A stretch of 31,787 bases of DNA from DATKBT01 sp035546295 (GCA_035546295.1 DATKBT010000184.1:1-31787), one strand, 5' to 3'. Positions 23,314 to 31,787 are shown, counted from the stretch's first letter. Program-made: numbers and translations. The notes: generated by a model not told the origin, from the letters alone.

Positions 23314-26048
23314 GCGCCCAGCGTCAACGTCCCGCTCCGCCCGAGCCCTCCTTCGTGCTGAAGCTCGCCTGGCGGCTCACCCTCGATCCGCAGCGCCGGA
23401 GAGAAGCGCGCGCCGAGCTCGCGGAGGGCTGGGAGCCGCGTCGCGCGCGGGATGGAGTCGAGGCCGCGGATCGCTGGCACCGACGGCAAGTGACCGAGCT
23501 CGCGGTGCGGGCCGCGATCGAGCGGCTGCGCAGAGCCATCGCCGTCCTGCTCGCCGCGGGGCGCGAGCTTCGTCCGAGCCGCATGTTCGCAAACGGCGGT
23601 CTCCTCGACCTCCGGACCTCCTGTCGCGGACTGCTGCGGACGCCGGGGACGAGCGTCGCGATCGTCGCCACGCTCGGGCTCGCTCTCGGCGCCAGCCTCG
23701 CGACCTTCGCGCTCGTCCACGCGGTCCTGGTCGAGCCGCTCCCGTACCGGCAACCGGAACGCTTGACGCGCATCTATCACGCCATTCGCGAGTTCCGATG
23801 GCCGCTGTCGGTCGCAGACTACATGGCGATCGAGGAGGAGATCACCGCGGGGAACACGTCGTTCGCCGGCGTCGCCGCCACCGCGACCCGCCCGGCGACC
23901 CTGGTCGCCGGCGAACTGGTCGAGCGTGTGCGCATCCGGCAGGTGACGCCCTCCTACTTTCCTCTCCTCGGCGTCGAGGCGGCGCGCGGACGGCTGTTCT
24001 CTCTCGAAGAGGGTCGGCCCGAGTCCGCCGCGTTGGTCGTGCTCTCCTACGGTTACTGGCAGCGCGCTTTCGGTGGCGACGAGAACGTGATCGGACGGGC
24101 GCTCCGGCTGAACGGTGAGACCCACACCGTGATCGGCGTGCTCTCCACGGCGGGCCCCATCGAGGAACGCTACGACCTCTTCACGGCACTCCGCCTCGAG
24201 CCGCCCACCCGCAAAGGGCCCTTCTTCCTGACCCTCGTGGGACTGCTGCGCGAAGACGCCGAGATCGAGACGGCGCGTACGGAGCTGGTCGAGATCAACC
24301 GCCGGCTGTTCCCGGTCTGGCAGTCGACCTATCAGGACGCCGACTCGACGTACGGCGTCGAGCCGCTGACCGAGACGGTGGTGGGCTCCGTGAAGCGCCC
24401 GCTCGAGCTCCTCCTGGGCGCGGTCCTCTTCGTTCTCCTGATCGCGGCTTCGAACACCGCGAACCTGCTCATCGCGCGCGTCCATCGGCGCAGCGCAGAG
24501 CTCGACCTCAGGGCTGCACTGGGCGCCTCGCGCGGACGGCTCGCCCGGCTCGTGCTGGCCGATAGCGGACTGTTGGCGATCGCGGGGGCCGCGCTCGGTG
24601 CAGGGATCGCGGTCGGCGCAATCCGCGGCATCCGCAGCGCGGGCCCCGACCTGCTCCCGCGTGCGAGCGAGCTCGGCTTCGGCGGACCGGTGGTGGCCGT
24701 CGCCGTGGGCCTGATGCTGGCCGCGCTCCTGCTGACCGGCGGCCTGCCGATGCTCCAGGCCGTCGGTGGCCTGCGACATCGTCGACGAGGCGCCACGGCG
24801 ACCGGTTCCGCCGCCGGAGGCAGCGGGCTCTCGGGCCGCTCGACGGCCTCCGCGGGCGCACAACGCACCCGGCGCGCGCTCGTCCTCGTTCAGTTCGCGG
24901 TCGCCTTGCCACTCCTGATCGGAGCAGGGCTGCTGCTCAACAGCTTCCTTCGCCTCCAGCGGGTCGATCCTGGCTTCGAATCCGAGCGACTCCTCTCGGC
25001 GTCGATCTCGCTTCCCGACGCGTTCGCCGATCACGAGAACGCCGCCTTCTGGCACCAGCTCGCTGGGCGCACTGCTGCGATTCCAGGCGTGCAGGGAGTT
25101 GGCCTGGCGGAGTCGCGCCCCCCTGCCGAGTCGCAGCAGTCCAACAATTTCAATCTGCTCGATCGCCCGGTGCCGCCTGGTCAGACCCAGCCGATCGCGA
25201 CCTGGCTCGCCGCCACGCCGGACTACTTCACGACGCTCGGAATTCCCTTGCTCCGCGGTCGCCCCTTCGACGAGGGCGACGTCCCCGACGCTCCCCCGGT
25301 GGTGCTCGTCGACCGCCGCTGGGCCGAGCGCTACTACCCCGGAGAGAACGCCATCGGCCGGCGCTTCCAGGCCGGAGGCTGCGATCGCCCGGACTGCGAA
25401 GTGTTCACGGTGGTCGGCATCGTCGGGGACGTCCACTACAACGGCCTGCAAACGCAGACCGGAACGCTCGAGGGGACCATCTACACGCCGCACGCGCAAT
25501 GGCCTTCCCAATTCCGGTACCTCTTCGTGCGCACCGAAGGCGATCCGTTCGCCACGCTCCCCCTCGTGCGCGCCACGCTCCGCGAGCTCGACTCTGAGAT
25601 TCCGCTCGCAGACGTCGCCAGCGGCTCCGAGCTGATCGATGCCGCGCTGGCGGCGCCACGCGGCTTCCTGTGGTTGCTCGGCGGCTTCGCGATCGCTGCG
25701 ACGATGCTCTCGCTGCTGGGAACCTACGGCGTCATGGTGTTCTTCGTGCAGCAGCAGCGCCGCGAGATCGGCGTGCGCATCGCGCTGGGGGGCGATCCGG
25801 CGACGACCTTCCGGATGGTTCTGGCGCGCGGTCTCGCGCCGGTGTTGCTCGGCTCGGCGATCGGTGTCGCGGCCGCGCTCGGCCTTTCTGGAGCAATCGC
25901 CTCGAGCCTCTACGGCGTCACTGCGCGTGACCCGTTGACGTTCGCCGCGTGCGTTGTCCTGCTGGTCGGCGCCGCCGTCCTCTCCTGCCTGCAGCCGGCG
26001 CGAAGAGCGGCGCAGGTCGACCCGGCCTCGATCCTCCGCCAGGAGTGA
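23310..26048 (+). CDS. ADOP-type ABC transporter permease (MacB/FtsX duplicated)
   Basis: The 912-residue protein begins with a cytoplasmic helical prefix (residues about 1-90), as in permease-prefix proteins paired with PadR. Two MacB/FtsX units follow: TM and periplasmic MacB-PCD (about 105-330), FtsX core with LIAASNTANLLIARVHRRSAELDLRAALGASRGRL (about 365-490), a second MacB-PCD from ALVLVQFAVALPLLIGAGLLLNSFLRL (about 530-760), and the terminal FtsX core with YGVMVFFVQQQRREIGVRIALGG, ending in RRAAQVDPASILRQE. These duplicated permeases lack their own ATPase and probably recruit a separate LolD/MacB-type ATPase to move lipids, peptides or drugs. PadR overlaps its start. The substrate is unknown. 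Confidence 0.92.
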   Translation: MSAQRQRPAPPEPSFVLKLAWRLTLDPQRRREARAELAEGWEPRRARDGVEAADRWHRRQVTELAVRAAIERLRRAIAVLLAAGRELRPSRMFANGGLLDLRTSCRGLLRTPGTSVAIVATLGLALGASLATFALVHAVLVEPLPYRQPERLTRIYHAIREFRWPLSVADYMAIEEEITAGNTSFAGVAATATRPATLVAGELVERVRIRQVTPSYFPLLGVEAARGRLFSLEEGRPESAALVVLSYGYWQRAFGGDENVIGRALRLNGETHTVIGVLSTAGPIEERYDLFTALRLEPPTRKGPFFLTLVGLLREDAEIETARTELVEINRRLFPVWQSTYQDADSTYGVEPLTETVVGSVKRPLELLLGAVLFVLLIAASNTANLLIARVHRRSAELDLRAALGASRGRLARLVLADSGLLAIAGAALGAGIAVGAIRGIRSAGPDLLPRASELGFGGPVVAVAVGLMLAALLLTGGLPMLQAVGGLRHRRRGATATGSAAGGSGLSGRSTASAGAQRTRRALVLVQFAVALPLLIGAGLLLNSFLRLQRVDPGFESERLLSASISLPDAFADHENAAFWHQLAGRTAAIPGVQGVGLAESRPPAESQQSNNFNLLDRPVPPGQTQPIATWLAATPDYFTTLGIPLLRGRPFDEGDVPDAPPVVLVDRRWAERYYPGENAIGRRFQAGGCDRPDCEVFTVVGIVGDVHYNGLQTQTGTLEGTIYTPHAQWPSQFRYLFVRTEGDPFATLPLVRATLRELDSEIPLADVASGSELIDAALAAPRGFLWLLGGFAIAATMLSLLGTYGVMVFFVQQQRREIGVRIALGGDPATTFRMVLARGLAPVLLGSAIGVAAALGLSGAIASSLYGVTARDPLTFAACVVLLVGAAVLSCLQPARRAAQVDPASILRQE

Positions 26049-26050
26049 AG

Positions 26051-26117
26051 GTGCCGAGTCACAGGATCGTCGCCGCGGCGCCGCCGGCTCGCACGGGGCG
26101 AGCCGACGACGCGGCAC
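26051..26117. terminator. Bidirectional terminator-like nested hairpin
   Basis: Between the convergent permease and metalloprotease genes, GTGCCG (26051-26056) pairs with CGGCAC (26112-26117), CGTCG (26068-26072) with CGACG (26107-26111), and CGGCTCG (26085-26091) with CGAGCCG (26099-26105) around CACGGGG. The nested arms make a strong symmetric structure serving both strands, without a U-tract. Confidence 0.5.
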
Positions 26118-26125
26118 GAGTCACC

Positions 26126-28576
26126 TCAACAGGTCGGAAACGCGCTGGTGTCGGTGATCGCGTTGGCGGTCTGTCCCAGGGGGTTGAAGTAGATCCTGCG
26201 CAGGCCGGTCTGGGTGTCGGTCACCGTCAGCGTGAACTCGACGTTGGTGGTCGCGGCGAAGAACAGCCAGTAGTTGTTGCTGATCGCGCAGGCGTCGAGC
26301 GCCTTGACCAGCACCTCGATGTTGTCCTCGTCGAAGAAGTAGAAGAGTCCCGAGACGTCGCTGCCCGGGATCGACCTAGAGTCCGCGGCGCCGGTGGCGC
26401 CGGTGAAGTCGCGCCAGTCGATCTCGACCTGGAAGCGGCCGTCGTTGAGACACAGGGTGTTGGCGCCGGGGACGCAGCTCGACGGAGAGACCTGGCTCTC
26501 GGTGATCGGAACCTCGACCTCGAGGGTCAACACCACTCGATCGACTCCGCGGCCGGTCTGGTCCGGGAAGATGACGCCGAAGTCGCCGTCCCAGGGCGTG
26601 GTGAAGAAGCTCGCGACCGGAATGTTGGAGTTGAGCAGTCGCTGATTGCCGTTGAAACCCTCGAACTGGGCCGACACCACCCGCAGGTTGAGGAAGTCGA
26701 AGGCCTCGCCGACCACGCTCCCCAGCCGGTAGACGAGATCGGTGAGCGCCACGCCGTCGAGCGTGAACGCCGGAAACAGGTCTCCGCCGTCGCTGCTGGT
26801 CATGGTGAAGGTGAGCCGCGCGTTGCCGTTGTTCAGGAACCGGACCTCCTCGGTGGCGCGGGGGGTGCGGGAGATTCCCTGGCCGAAGGGGCTCAGATCC
26901 TCGACGACACCGTCGAAGGTGACGTCGTTGTCGGAAGCGTCCTGCTGGAGGCTGATGATCTCGTCGAAGTCGAGCCGCCCGTTGCCGTTGAGGTCGCCGC
27001 CGATCTGGGGCGCGACGCCGTAGCGGTTGCCTTCGATCCCCAGCGAGCGCGAGAGCGAGGCGGAGGGCAGACGGAGGGGCACCGGAGGGGCCGTCCGATC
27101 GTCCGGCGCAGCATGGGCGGCCTCGAGGCGGCCGAGGCCGAACGCCGGCCCGCGGACGCCCGGATCGAAGCCCGGTGCGACGTCGACGGCGCTGGCCGTG
27201 GTGATCGCCGAGCTCCCGGGACAGGTGGCAAACGCGTTCGAGTCGGTGATCGTCCGCGCCGAGTCCCCCAACAGGTTCGAGTAGGTCTTCACCGCGCCGG
27301 TCTGGGTGTCGGTGATCCGGATGTCGAACTCGAGGTTGGTGGTCGCTGCGTAGAACACCCAGTAATGCTGATTGACGCCGCAGGCGTTGAGCACCTTGAT
27401 CAGCAGCTCGACGTTGTTGGGATCGAGGAAGTAGAAGAGACCCGAGTCGCGCGCCAACGGCACGGTGCCGGCGGAGCGCCGTGTCCCCGCGAAGTCCCGC
27501 CACAGCACCTCGATCTCGAAGCGGTCCCCGGTGTTGAGGCAGAGAGCCTCGTCGCTCTCCTTGCAGTCCTCGGTGTCTCCGACGTCGACCGTGTAGCCGA
27601 GGTCGGCGAAGGCGCGCAACGTGATCGCGTTGCTCGGATCGCGAGTCGCCGCAGACTCCATCAGCTCGTCGGGATCGAGCTCGGTCGCCCAGTGGACGAC
27701 GTTGGATTCGTTGAAGGGCGCGGCTGCACGCATCTCGACGTGCCCCGATCCGGCATCGACGCCGTCGTCGAGCAGGTCGAAGGAGTCGGCGGTGACGGCG
27801 GGACCGAACCAGTGGAGGTCACCGTCGTCGATCGCCGACGCGGCCCGCTCGGCGTCGGTGAGCTGCGGCCAAGTCCGGCCTAGCGAGTGGTCCTCGAGCC
27901 TCACCATGAACACGTCGTTGCGGCCCTGCGAGCGCCTGCCGGTGGCCCGGTCGACCAGCGAGGTGAAGCCGAGACCGTGCGACAGCTCGTGACGTCCGAC
28001 GTCGTAGAAGCGCGTCTGCCCGGCCGGAGCGAGGCCGGTGGTGCGATACGAGAAGCCGTCGCCACCCAGGCAGCCGGCGTCCGAGTCGACCCGCGGATTG
28101 AAGAAGATCACGATGTCGAACTCGCCCGGATCCTGGTCCGACCCGGAGAGTGCGTCGGCGGTGGCCGACGAGTACCACGTGTTGCGCAGCGGTGCGTTGG
28201 TGAAGTTGCGAAAGCTCGCCTCGGCGCCGCCGCGACCGAGGAGCCCGGTGTTCTGGGTGCAGGGGAGCGTGGCGTCGAAGAAGGCGCGCACCCGCACGGT
28301 CCCGCCCTGGACGACGTCGCCGATCGAGTCGGCCGCCGCCTGCAGCGCGATCAGCCGCTGAGCGCCCAGCGTCGTCCCCGAGTTGCCGGGGACCGGCGAC
28401 ACCGGCGTGGTGTCGTTGAAACCGAAGCCCGCGGGATCCTGGACCGTGATCTGGAAGTCGATGGCGGGAAGCGATCCCGCCGCGACGAGCAGTCCCAGCA
28501 CCGCCGCAGCCGATGACCTCGTGCGAAAGGCGAAGTGGATGCGAAACGTGGACGGGCCCAGGCCACCGCCGGTCAC
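26126..28576 (-). CDS. Secreted zinc-metalloprotease-like protein with two repeated Cys domains
   Basis: This protein of about 816 residues has a signal peptide (SSAAAVLGLLVAAGSLPA, near 21-38). A protease-like domain follows with the extended zinc motif HELSHGLGF (196-204), preceded by the TRFYDVGR stretch seen in secreted metalloproteases of this fold. A roughly 110-residue domain appears twice (about 346-452 and 708-end): CLN.G.RF.(I/V)E(V/I).WRDF.G, (D)SGLFYF.D..N.E.L.K.L.AC, NYW.F.AATTN.EF..(I)TDTQTG and N.LG..A..ITDS/T.AF.TC. Between them lies DLNGNGRLDFDEI (about 527-539), an EF-hand/dockerin-type calcium loop. The GTG start overlaps the stop of the upstream gene (GTGA, 28573-28576), so the two are coupled. 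I infer a calcium-stabilised extracellular enzyme. Confidence 0.82.
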   Translation of the reverse strand: MTGGGLGPSTFRIHFAFRTRSSAAAVLGLLVAAGSLPAIDFQITVQDPAGFGFNDTTPVSPVPGNSGTTLGAQRLIALQAAADSIGDVVQGGTVRVRAFFDATLPCTQNTGLLGRGGAEASFRNFTNAPLRNTWYSSATADALSGSDQDPGEFDIVIFFNPRVDSDAGCLGGDGFSYRTTGLAPAGQTRFYDVGRHELSHGLGFTSLVDRATGRRSQGRNDVFMVRLEDHSLGRTWPQLTDAERAASAIDDGDLHWFGPAVTADSFDLLDDGVDAGSGHVEMRAAAPFNESNVVHWATELDPDELMESAATRDPSNAITLRAFADLGYTVDVGDTEDCKESDEALCLNTGDRFEIEVLWRDFAGTRRSAGTVPLARDSGLFYFLDPNNVELLIKVLNACGVNQHYWVFYAATTNLEFDIRITDTQTGAVKTYSNLLGDSARTITDSNAFATCPGSSAITTASAVDVAPGFDPGVRGPAFGLGRLEAAHAAPDDRTAPPVPLRLPSASLSRSLGIEGNRYGVAPQIGGDLNGNGRLDFDEIISLQQDASDNDVTFDGVVEDLSPFGQGISRTPRATEEVRFLNNGNARLTFTMTSSDGGDLFPAFTLDGVALTDLVYRLGSVVGEAFDFLNLRVVSAQFEGFNGNQRLLNSNIPVASFFTTPWDGDFGVIFPDQTGRGVDRVVLTLEVEVPITESQVSPSSCVPGANTLCLNDGRFQVEIDWRDFTGATGAADSRSIPGSDVSGLFYFFDEDNIEVLVKALDACAISNNYWLFFAATTNVEFTLTVTDTQTGLRRIYFNPLGQTANAITDTSAFPTC

Positions 28577-29145
28577 CGCGCACCCCCCTTCGAGACGCTG
28601 GAGTCGACCGCATCAGCGGCGGCACCGTCGGGGTCAGGATCCGCCACAGCGGCGCCGGCGGCCTCCGGCTCGATCGGCGGGTCGTGGCTGTAGACGAGCC
28701 TCCCCTGCGCGTCGAGCGTCGCGTAGAGAGTGCTCAAGAAGTGACCTCGATGATGGAGCTTGACCGTGCCATTGGGCAGCTTCTCCTCCACCGGAGGCAC
28801 CCGCGGAGCGGCGCTGGCCGCCCACTCGCGGAGGAGATCCGCCGCCTCCATCTCCGCCGCGCCTCCGCCGGTCACGGCCATCCAACCGGCGCCGCCGGCA
28901 GAGGACGGCGCGGAGGTCGCGGGGGTCTCGTTGGAGGGTGAGCGCGGAGCGTGCGCGTGCGGCGGCGCCGGGATCGGGCGTGGCTGTGCGGCGACCGCCG
29001 GCTCCTCGGACCGGGCGCTCGGGCGCACCGCGAAGGCCGCCAGCGGCAAGAGCGCGAGGCCGGCGACGAGGGCGACCAGGCGGATCCGTCGCCGGCTCCT
29101 GCGACGCGCGCGAGGACGAGAAACGGGGGTGGGTGACTGCGGCAT
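28573..29145 (-). CDS. Hypothetical membrane-anchored protein coupled to the metalloprotease
   Basis: This 190-residue protein starts at ATG 29145 with AAAGGAG upstream. A very basic N-terminus (RPRARRRSRRRIR) is followed by one hydrophobic helix, LVALVAGLALLPLAAFAV (about 24-43), then a Pro/Ala-rich linker and a small conserved-looking core: EAADLLREWAASAAPRVPPV and LPNGTVKLHHRGHFLSTLYATLDAQGRLVYSHDP. It is probably a type II anchored or exported protein. I do not recognise the family. Its TGA overlaps the metalloprotease GTG, so the two act together; a chaperone, inhibitor or propeptide role is only a guess. A 15-base triple repeat lies just upstream. Confidence 0.7.
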   Translation of the reverse strand: MPQSPTPVSRPRARRRSRRRIRLVALVAGLALLPLAAFAVRPSARSEEPAVAAQPRPIPAPPHAHAPRSPSNETPATSAPSSAGGAGWMAVTGGGAAEMEAADLLREWAASAAPRVPPVEEKLPNGTVKLHHRGHFLSTLYATLDAQGRLVYSHDPPIEPEAAGAAVADPDPDGAAADAVDSSVSKGGAR

Positions 29146-29531
29146 GATGGACTCCTTTGCTCTCCTGATCTGCGAAGCCCTGATCTGCGAAGCCCTGATC
29201 TGCGAAGCGCCCGACTCGATTCGAGCCCGACGAGCTTGCCGCCTGATCGTGCCTCGCGGGGGGGAGGTCTGCCCCGGTGTCGGCGAATCGCTCCGGCGGC
29301 CTGCGGCGCTCACTCTCCATCCGACGTTCGGGGGCGCGAAACGACACACAAGAAAATGCGACAGGGTCTCGCCGATCGTATCTCGGCGCCGCCGAGGTCG
29401 GATCTGTCACCATCCGCCTCCGAAGCGTCTCTGGAGTCCCGAAGCCTGGCGCGACGCTCCCGCTACGCCTCGAGCGCCCGATGCTTTCGCTCGAGCGCCG
29501 ATCGTCGCCGGCATCCGGAAGCGTTCCGCGC
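29146..29531. repeat. Divergent intergenic region with 3x15-bp tandem repeat
   Basis: CCTGATCTGCGAAGC occurs three times in exact tandem (29164-29178, 29179-29193, 29194-29208), 19-63 bases before the start of the minus-strand small protein. If the frame were extended upstream, the repeat would encode ASQIR three times, but the good ribosome binding site sits after the repeat, so it is leader or operator sequence. A hairpin CTCGGC-GCC-GCCGAG lies at 29382-29396. No gene was seen in the rest. Confidence 0.7.
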
Positions 29532-30197
29532 ATGCCCGACTCCGCGATGACCACCGAGCCCTACGGTCGCCGACCCTCCTACGCAGAGCTGCTCGCCGTG
29601 ATTGCGGCGGGAGCGCTCCACGTGGTCTGCGAGCTCGCCATCTCGGCCTTCGCCGCCCGCGTCGTCAACGGGATCCTCGTCTCCGCCTTCGCCGGCTACC
29701 TGATCTGGCGTGTGTCCCGGGATCGGGCCACGCTTCACCATTGGGGATTTCGTCGCGACAACCTCGGCCCGGCGCTCCTCGCCCACCTGGGCTTCGCGTC
29801 GGCCGGCTCGCTGGCGCTGATCGCGATCGGTTCGATTCGCGGAACGCTCGCGCTGCCGGCGACGTTCGTCGTGACTCTGGCGCTCTATCCCCTGTGGGGA
29901 CTCGCGCAGCAGTTCGCGCTCCAGAACCTGATCGCCAGGAACCTTGCGGCGCTGCAGGGGAGCTTGCGAATCGCGCTGCTCGCCTCGATCCTGTTCGCGG
30001 CGTCCCACCTGCCGAGATGGGAGTTGGTGGCTCTGACCTTCGCCGCGGGCGTGCCCTTCACCCTGATCTACCGGCGCTTCCCGAACCTCTGGGCGGTCGG
30101 GCTCGCTCACGGCGTGCTCGGCTCGCTCGCCTTCTACCTCGTCCTGGAAGAGGATCCCGGAGCCATGATCCTCGGAGCCATCCGGGCGAGCCCGTGA
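29532..30197 (+). CDS. CPBP-family intramembrane protein with altered catalytic motif
   Basis: This 221-residue membrane protein (from ATG 29532; ATG 29547 is also possible) matches the CPBP/Abi (CAAX-protease and bacteriocin-processing) fold. The last half shows motif 1 as WGLAQQFALQNLI, motif 2 as ILFAASHLPRWELVALTFAAGVPF (H of FxxxH), and motif 3 as GLAHGVLGSLAFY. In active CPBP proteases motif 1 is EExxxR; here it is QQxxxQ, so the presumed catalytic glutamates are missing. A subgroup with this QQ form exists, perhaps non-proteolytic. The first half has four hydrophobic segments. It converges with the permease fragment. Confidence 0.8.
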   Translation: MPDSAMTTEPYGRRPSYAELLAVIAAGALHVVCELAISAFAARVVNGILVSAFAGYLIWRVSRDRATLHHWGFRRDNLGPALLAHLGFASAGSLALIAIGSIRGTLALPATFVVTLALYPLWGLAQQFALQNLIARNLAALQGSLRIALLASILFAASHLPRWELVALTFAAGVPFTLIYRRFPNLWAVGLAHGVLGSLAFYLVLEEDPGAMILGAIRASP

Positions 30198-30281
30198 ACG
30201 AGCCCGGCGCCGCCGACGGATCGCACCCGATCATGGCCTGACCCGCCGCCCGCGGCGCAGGCCTTTCCGAGACCGCATGGA

Positions 30282-30301
30282 GAGCCCCTCGACCTGGGCT
30301 C
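30282..30301. terminator. Hairpin next to the permease stop
   Basis: GAGCCC (30282-30287) and GGGCTC (30296-30301) flank an 8-base loop directly after the minus-strand permease stop (30302-30304). It is a likely termination signal between the convergent genes, with no U-run. Confidence 0.4.
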
Positions 30302-31787
30302 CTACTCCTCGCGCAGGGTCGTCGCGGGATCGAGCCGTGCGGCGCGGACGGCAGCGGGCGCGCTGGCGAGCAGCGCGGCGAGCAGCAGCGCCGCGACCGC
30401 CCCGCCGAGCACCGCGGGCTCGACGATCGAGACCTCGCCGAACAGGCTGCCGATCGCGGCCCCGGCGATCCGTCCACCTGCCGCCGCCAGCGCGACGCCG
30501 ACCAGGAGCGCCGCCGTCACCAGGCGCAAGGCCCGGCCGACCACCGCGCGGGCGACTCCCCCCGGCGACGCGCCGAGCGCGAGGCGCAGACCGATCTCGG
30601 AGCGGCGCGCGCGCACCAGCAGCGTCATCGCGCCGTAGAGACCGACCGCCGCCAGCGCCAGCGCCACCAGCCCGAACGCCGAGACCACCTGCAGCGCGAA
30701 GCGTTCGCGCGCGACCGAGTCGCGCACGACGCTGCGCATGGTGCGCAGCGACTCGATCGGAATCCCGGGGTCCGCGGCCGCGACCGTCGAGCGGATCGCC
30801 GGAGCGAGCGCCTGCGGGTCGCCTTCCGTCGCCACCGAGGCCGTCATGGCGAGCGAGGGCTCGAGCTCGATCGGCCAGTAGAGGGCGGCTCTCGGCTCGG
30901 TCGACAGATCGGTGTAGCGCACGTCGCCGACCACGCCGATCACGACGCTCGTCTCGGGTCCGCCCCAGCTCACCACCAGCTCGCGCCCGAGCGCCGCCTC
31001 CCCCGGCCACGCCTCCTCGGCGAGCGCGCGGCTGACGACGACCGGGCGGCGGTCGCTCGGCGTCCGATCCTGCTCGTCGAACAGACGGCCCGCCAGCAGC
31101 GGAATGCCGAGCGTCCGGTGGAAGTCGCCGGCGACCACCCGCACGTCGGTGTAGATGCTCTCCCCGGGCGGCGGCGCCGGGCGGTCCGCCGGGTGGTAGC
31201 TGGTCGCCGCGCCGAGACCGGAGAGCGGCGCGAACGAGACGGCGCCCGCCGAGCGCACGCCCGGGAGGGCCTCGAGACCCTCGAACAGCCCATCCCAGAA
31301 GTCGACGAGGGTCGCCTGCTCCTGGTACTGCGCACGCGGCAGGGCGAGCGAGAAGGTGATCAGGCCCTCTGAGCGGAACCCCGGATCGATCGCGAGCTGG
31401 CCGCGCACCGCCTGCAGCATCGCGCCGCCCGCGACCAGCAGCACCAGCGCGAGGGCGACCTGGGCCCCGACCAGCCCGGCGCGCAGCCGCGGCAACGACC
31501 GGCCCAGCGCCCGACGGGTCCCCAGGCCGCTCGATCCCGCCGACTGCAGAGCCGGCACCAGACCGCTCGCCAGGCCGGCCAGCGCCGCGACCGCGAGCGC
31601 GACCGCCACCACCGGCAGGTCGAGCTCGACGTTGCCCAGCCGCGGGACCGAAGTGGGCACCCACGACGCGAGCGCCCGCAACGCCAGCCCCGCCCAGCCG
31701 ACTCCGAGCGCGCCGGCGAGCACGAACACCGCCAGGCTCTCCACCAGCACCTGGCGCACCAGCCTCGCGCGCTCGGCGCCGAGCGCG
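30302..31787 (-). CDS. ADOP/MacB-FtsX permease, C-terminal part (5' end off right edge)
   Basis: About 495 residues are visible, continuing past base 31787. The frame begins in the end of the first FtsX core (RLVRQVLVESLAVFVLAGALGVGWAGLALRAL). A second MacB-PCD domain follows (RAGLVGAQVALALVLLVAGGAMLQAVRGQ, then PGVRSAGAVSFAPLSG and GRELVVSWGGPETSVVIGVVGDVRY), and then the terminal FtsX core with VGLYGAMTLLVRARRSEIGLRLALGASPGGVAR. It ends in ARLDPATTLREE, just as the other permease ends in DPASILRQE. It is a paralogue of the permease at 23310, not a duplicate: the sequences differ widely. No regulator is visible for it in this window. Confidence 0.9.
   Translation of the reverse strand, partial: ALGAERARLVRQVLVESLAVFVLAGALGVGWAGLALRALASWVPTSVPRLGNVELDLPVVAVALAVAALAGLASGLVPALQSAGSSGLGTRRALGRSLPRLRAGLVGAQVALALVLLVAGGAMLQAVRGQLAIDPGFRSEGLITFSLALPRAQYQEQATLVDFWDGLFEGLEALPGVRSAGAVSFAPLSGLGAATSYHPADRPAPPPGESIYTDVRVVAGDFHRTLGIPLLAGRLFDEQDRTPSDRRPVVVSRALAEEAWPGEAALGRELVVSWGGPETSVVIGVVGDVRYTDLSTEPRAALYWPIELEPSLAMTASVATEGDPQALAPAIRSTVAAADPGIPIESLRTMRSVVRDSVARERFALQVVSAFGLVALALAAVGLYGAMTLLVRARRSEIGLRLALGASPGGVARAVVGRALRLVTAALLVGVALAAAGGRIAGAAIGSLFGEVSIVEPAVLGGAVAALLLAALLASAPAAVRAARLDPATTLREE

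Noticed and set aside
23055..26117. 1020-residue open frame on the minus strand opposite padR and the permease
   Set aside because: It mirrors the coding periodicity of the real genes and shows no recognisable domain.
28634..29554. 306-residue minus-strand frame opposite the small anchored protein region
   Set aside because: It is a different frame of the same stretch; only the frame ending at 28573 has a ribosome binding site, a membrane helix and coupling to the next gene.

Overview
The window is GC-rich bacterial chromosomal DNA. Two long FtsX-type permeases without an ATPase are present, and the complete one follows a PadR regulator directly. This arrangement is characteristic of Acidobacteriota (ADOP permeases). 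A secreted protein carrying a repeated cysteine-containing domain and a high-GC core gene set fit the same phylum; a Thermoanaerobaculia-like lineage is my inference, not something the sequence proves. No rRNA, tRNA or CRISPR array was seen.

Layout. Positions 1-2000 look like an accessory patch: a partial IS110-family transposase on the minus strand, a HicB antitoxin with only a 5' fragment of its HicA toxin, two small cassette-like genes, an attC-like palindrome, and decayed sequence. From 2074 to 5351 are a zinc-ribbon membrane protein, a nitrilase-superfamily hydrolase, and the GTPase TypA/BipA (minus). Positions 5490-5899 hold three head-to-tail copies of a 136-bp non-coding repeat. Then come a heme A synthase (6047-7162) and a glycerol module of glpF (7354-8100) and glpK (8497-9999). 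A diverged repeat copy lies between glpF and glpK, and a beta-CASP metallo-beta-lactamase nuclease overlaps glpK. A secreted cytochrome c/copper-monooxygenase-like protein follows at 11657-13237.

Positions 13383-13664 encode a SelW/Rdx-family protein whose CxxU motif uses an in-frame TGA, with a hairpin suited to a bacterial SECIS just downstream. It is followed closely by an unrecognised membrane protein and then by an endonuclease/exonuclease/phosphatase enzyme. Two more copies of the dispersed repeat start exactly at that enzyme's stop codon. Next are a small protein overlapping a family-2 glycosyltransferase, an AbgT-type transporter, a TerB/DUF533-like protein (minus), a Tat-exported M28-like peptidase, a crotonase (minus), the padR-permease operon, a two-gene operon for a secreted zinc-metalloprotease-like protein and a coupled small membrane-anchored protein (minus), a CPBP-family membrane protein, and the C-terminal part of a second permease running off the right edge (minus).

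Most notable: (1) the UGA-containing SelW with its SECIS candidate, easily missed by standard gene calling; and (2) a dispersed intergenic repeat family whose 5' hairpin differs between copies by compensatory base changes, so its folding appears to be maintained. Working links between neighbours are clear for glpF/glpK, padR/permease and the metalloprotease pair; elsewhere the genes look like independent units.
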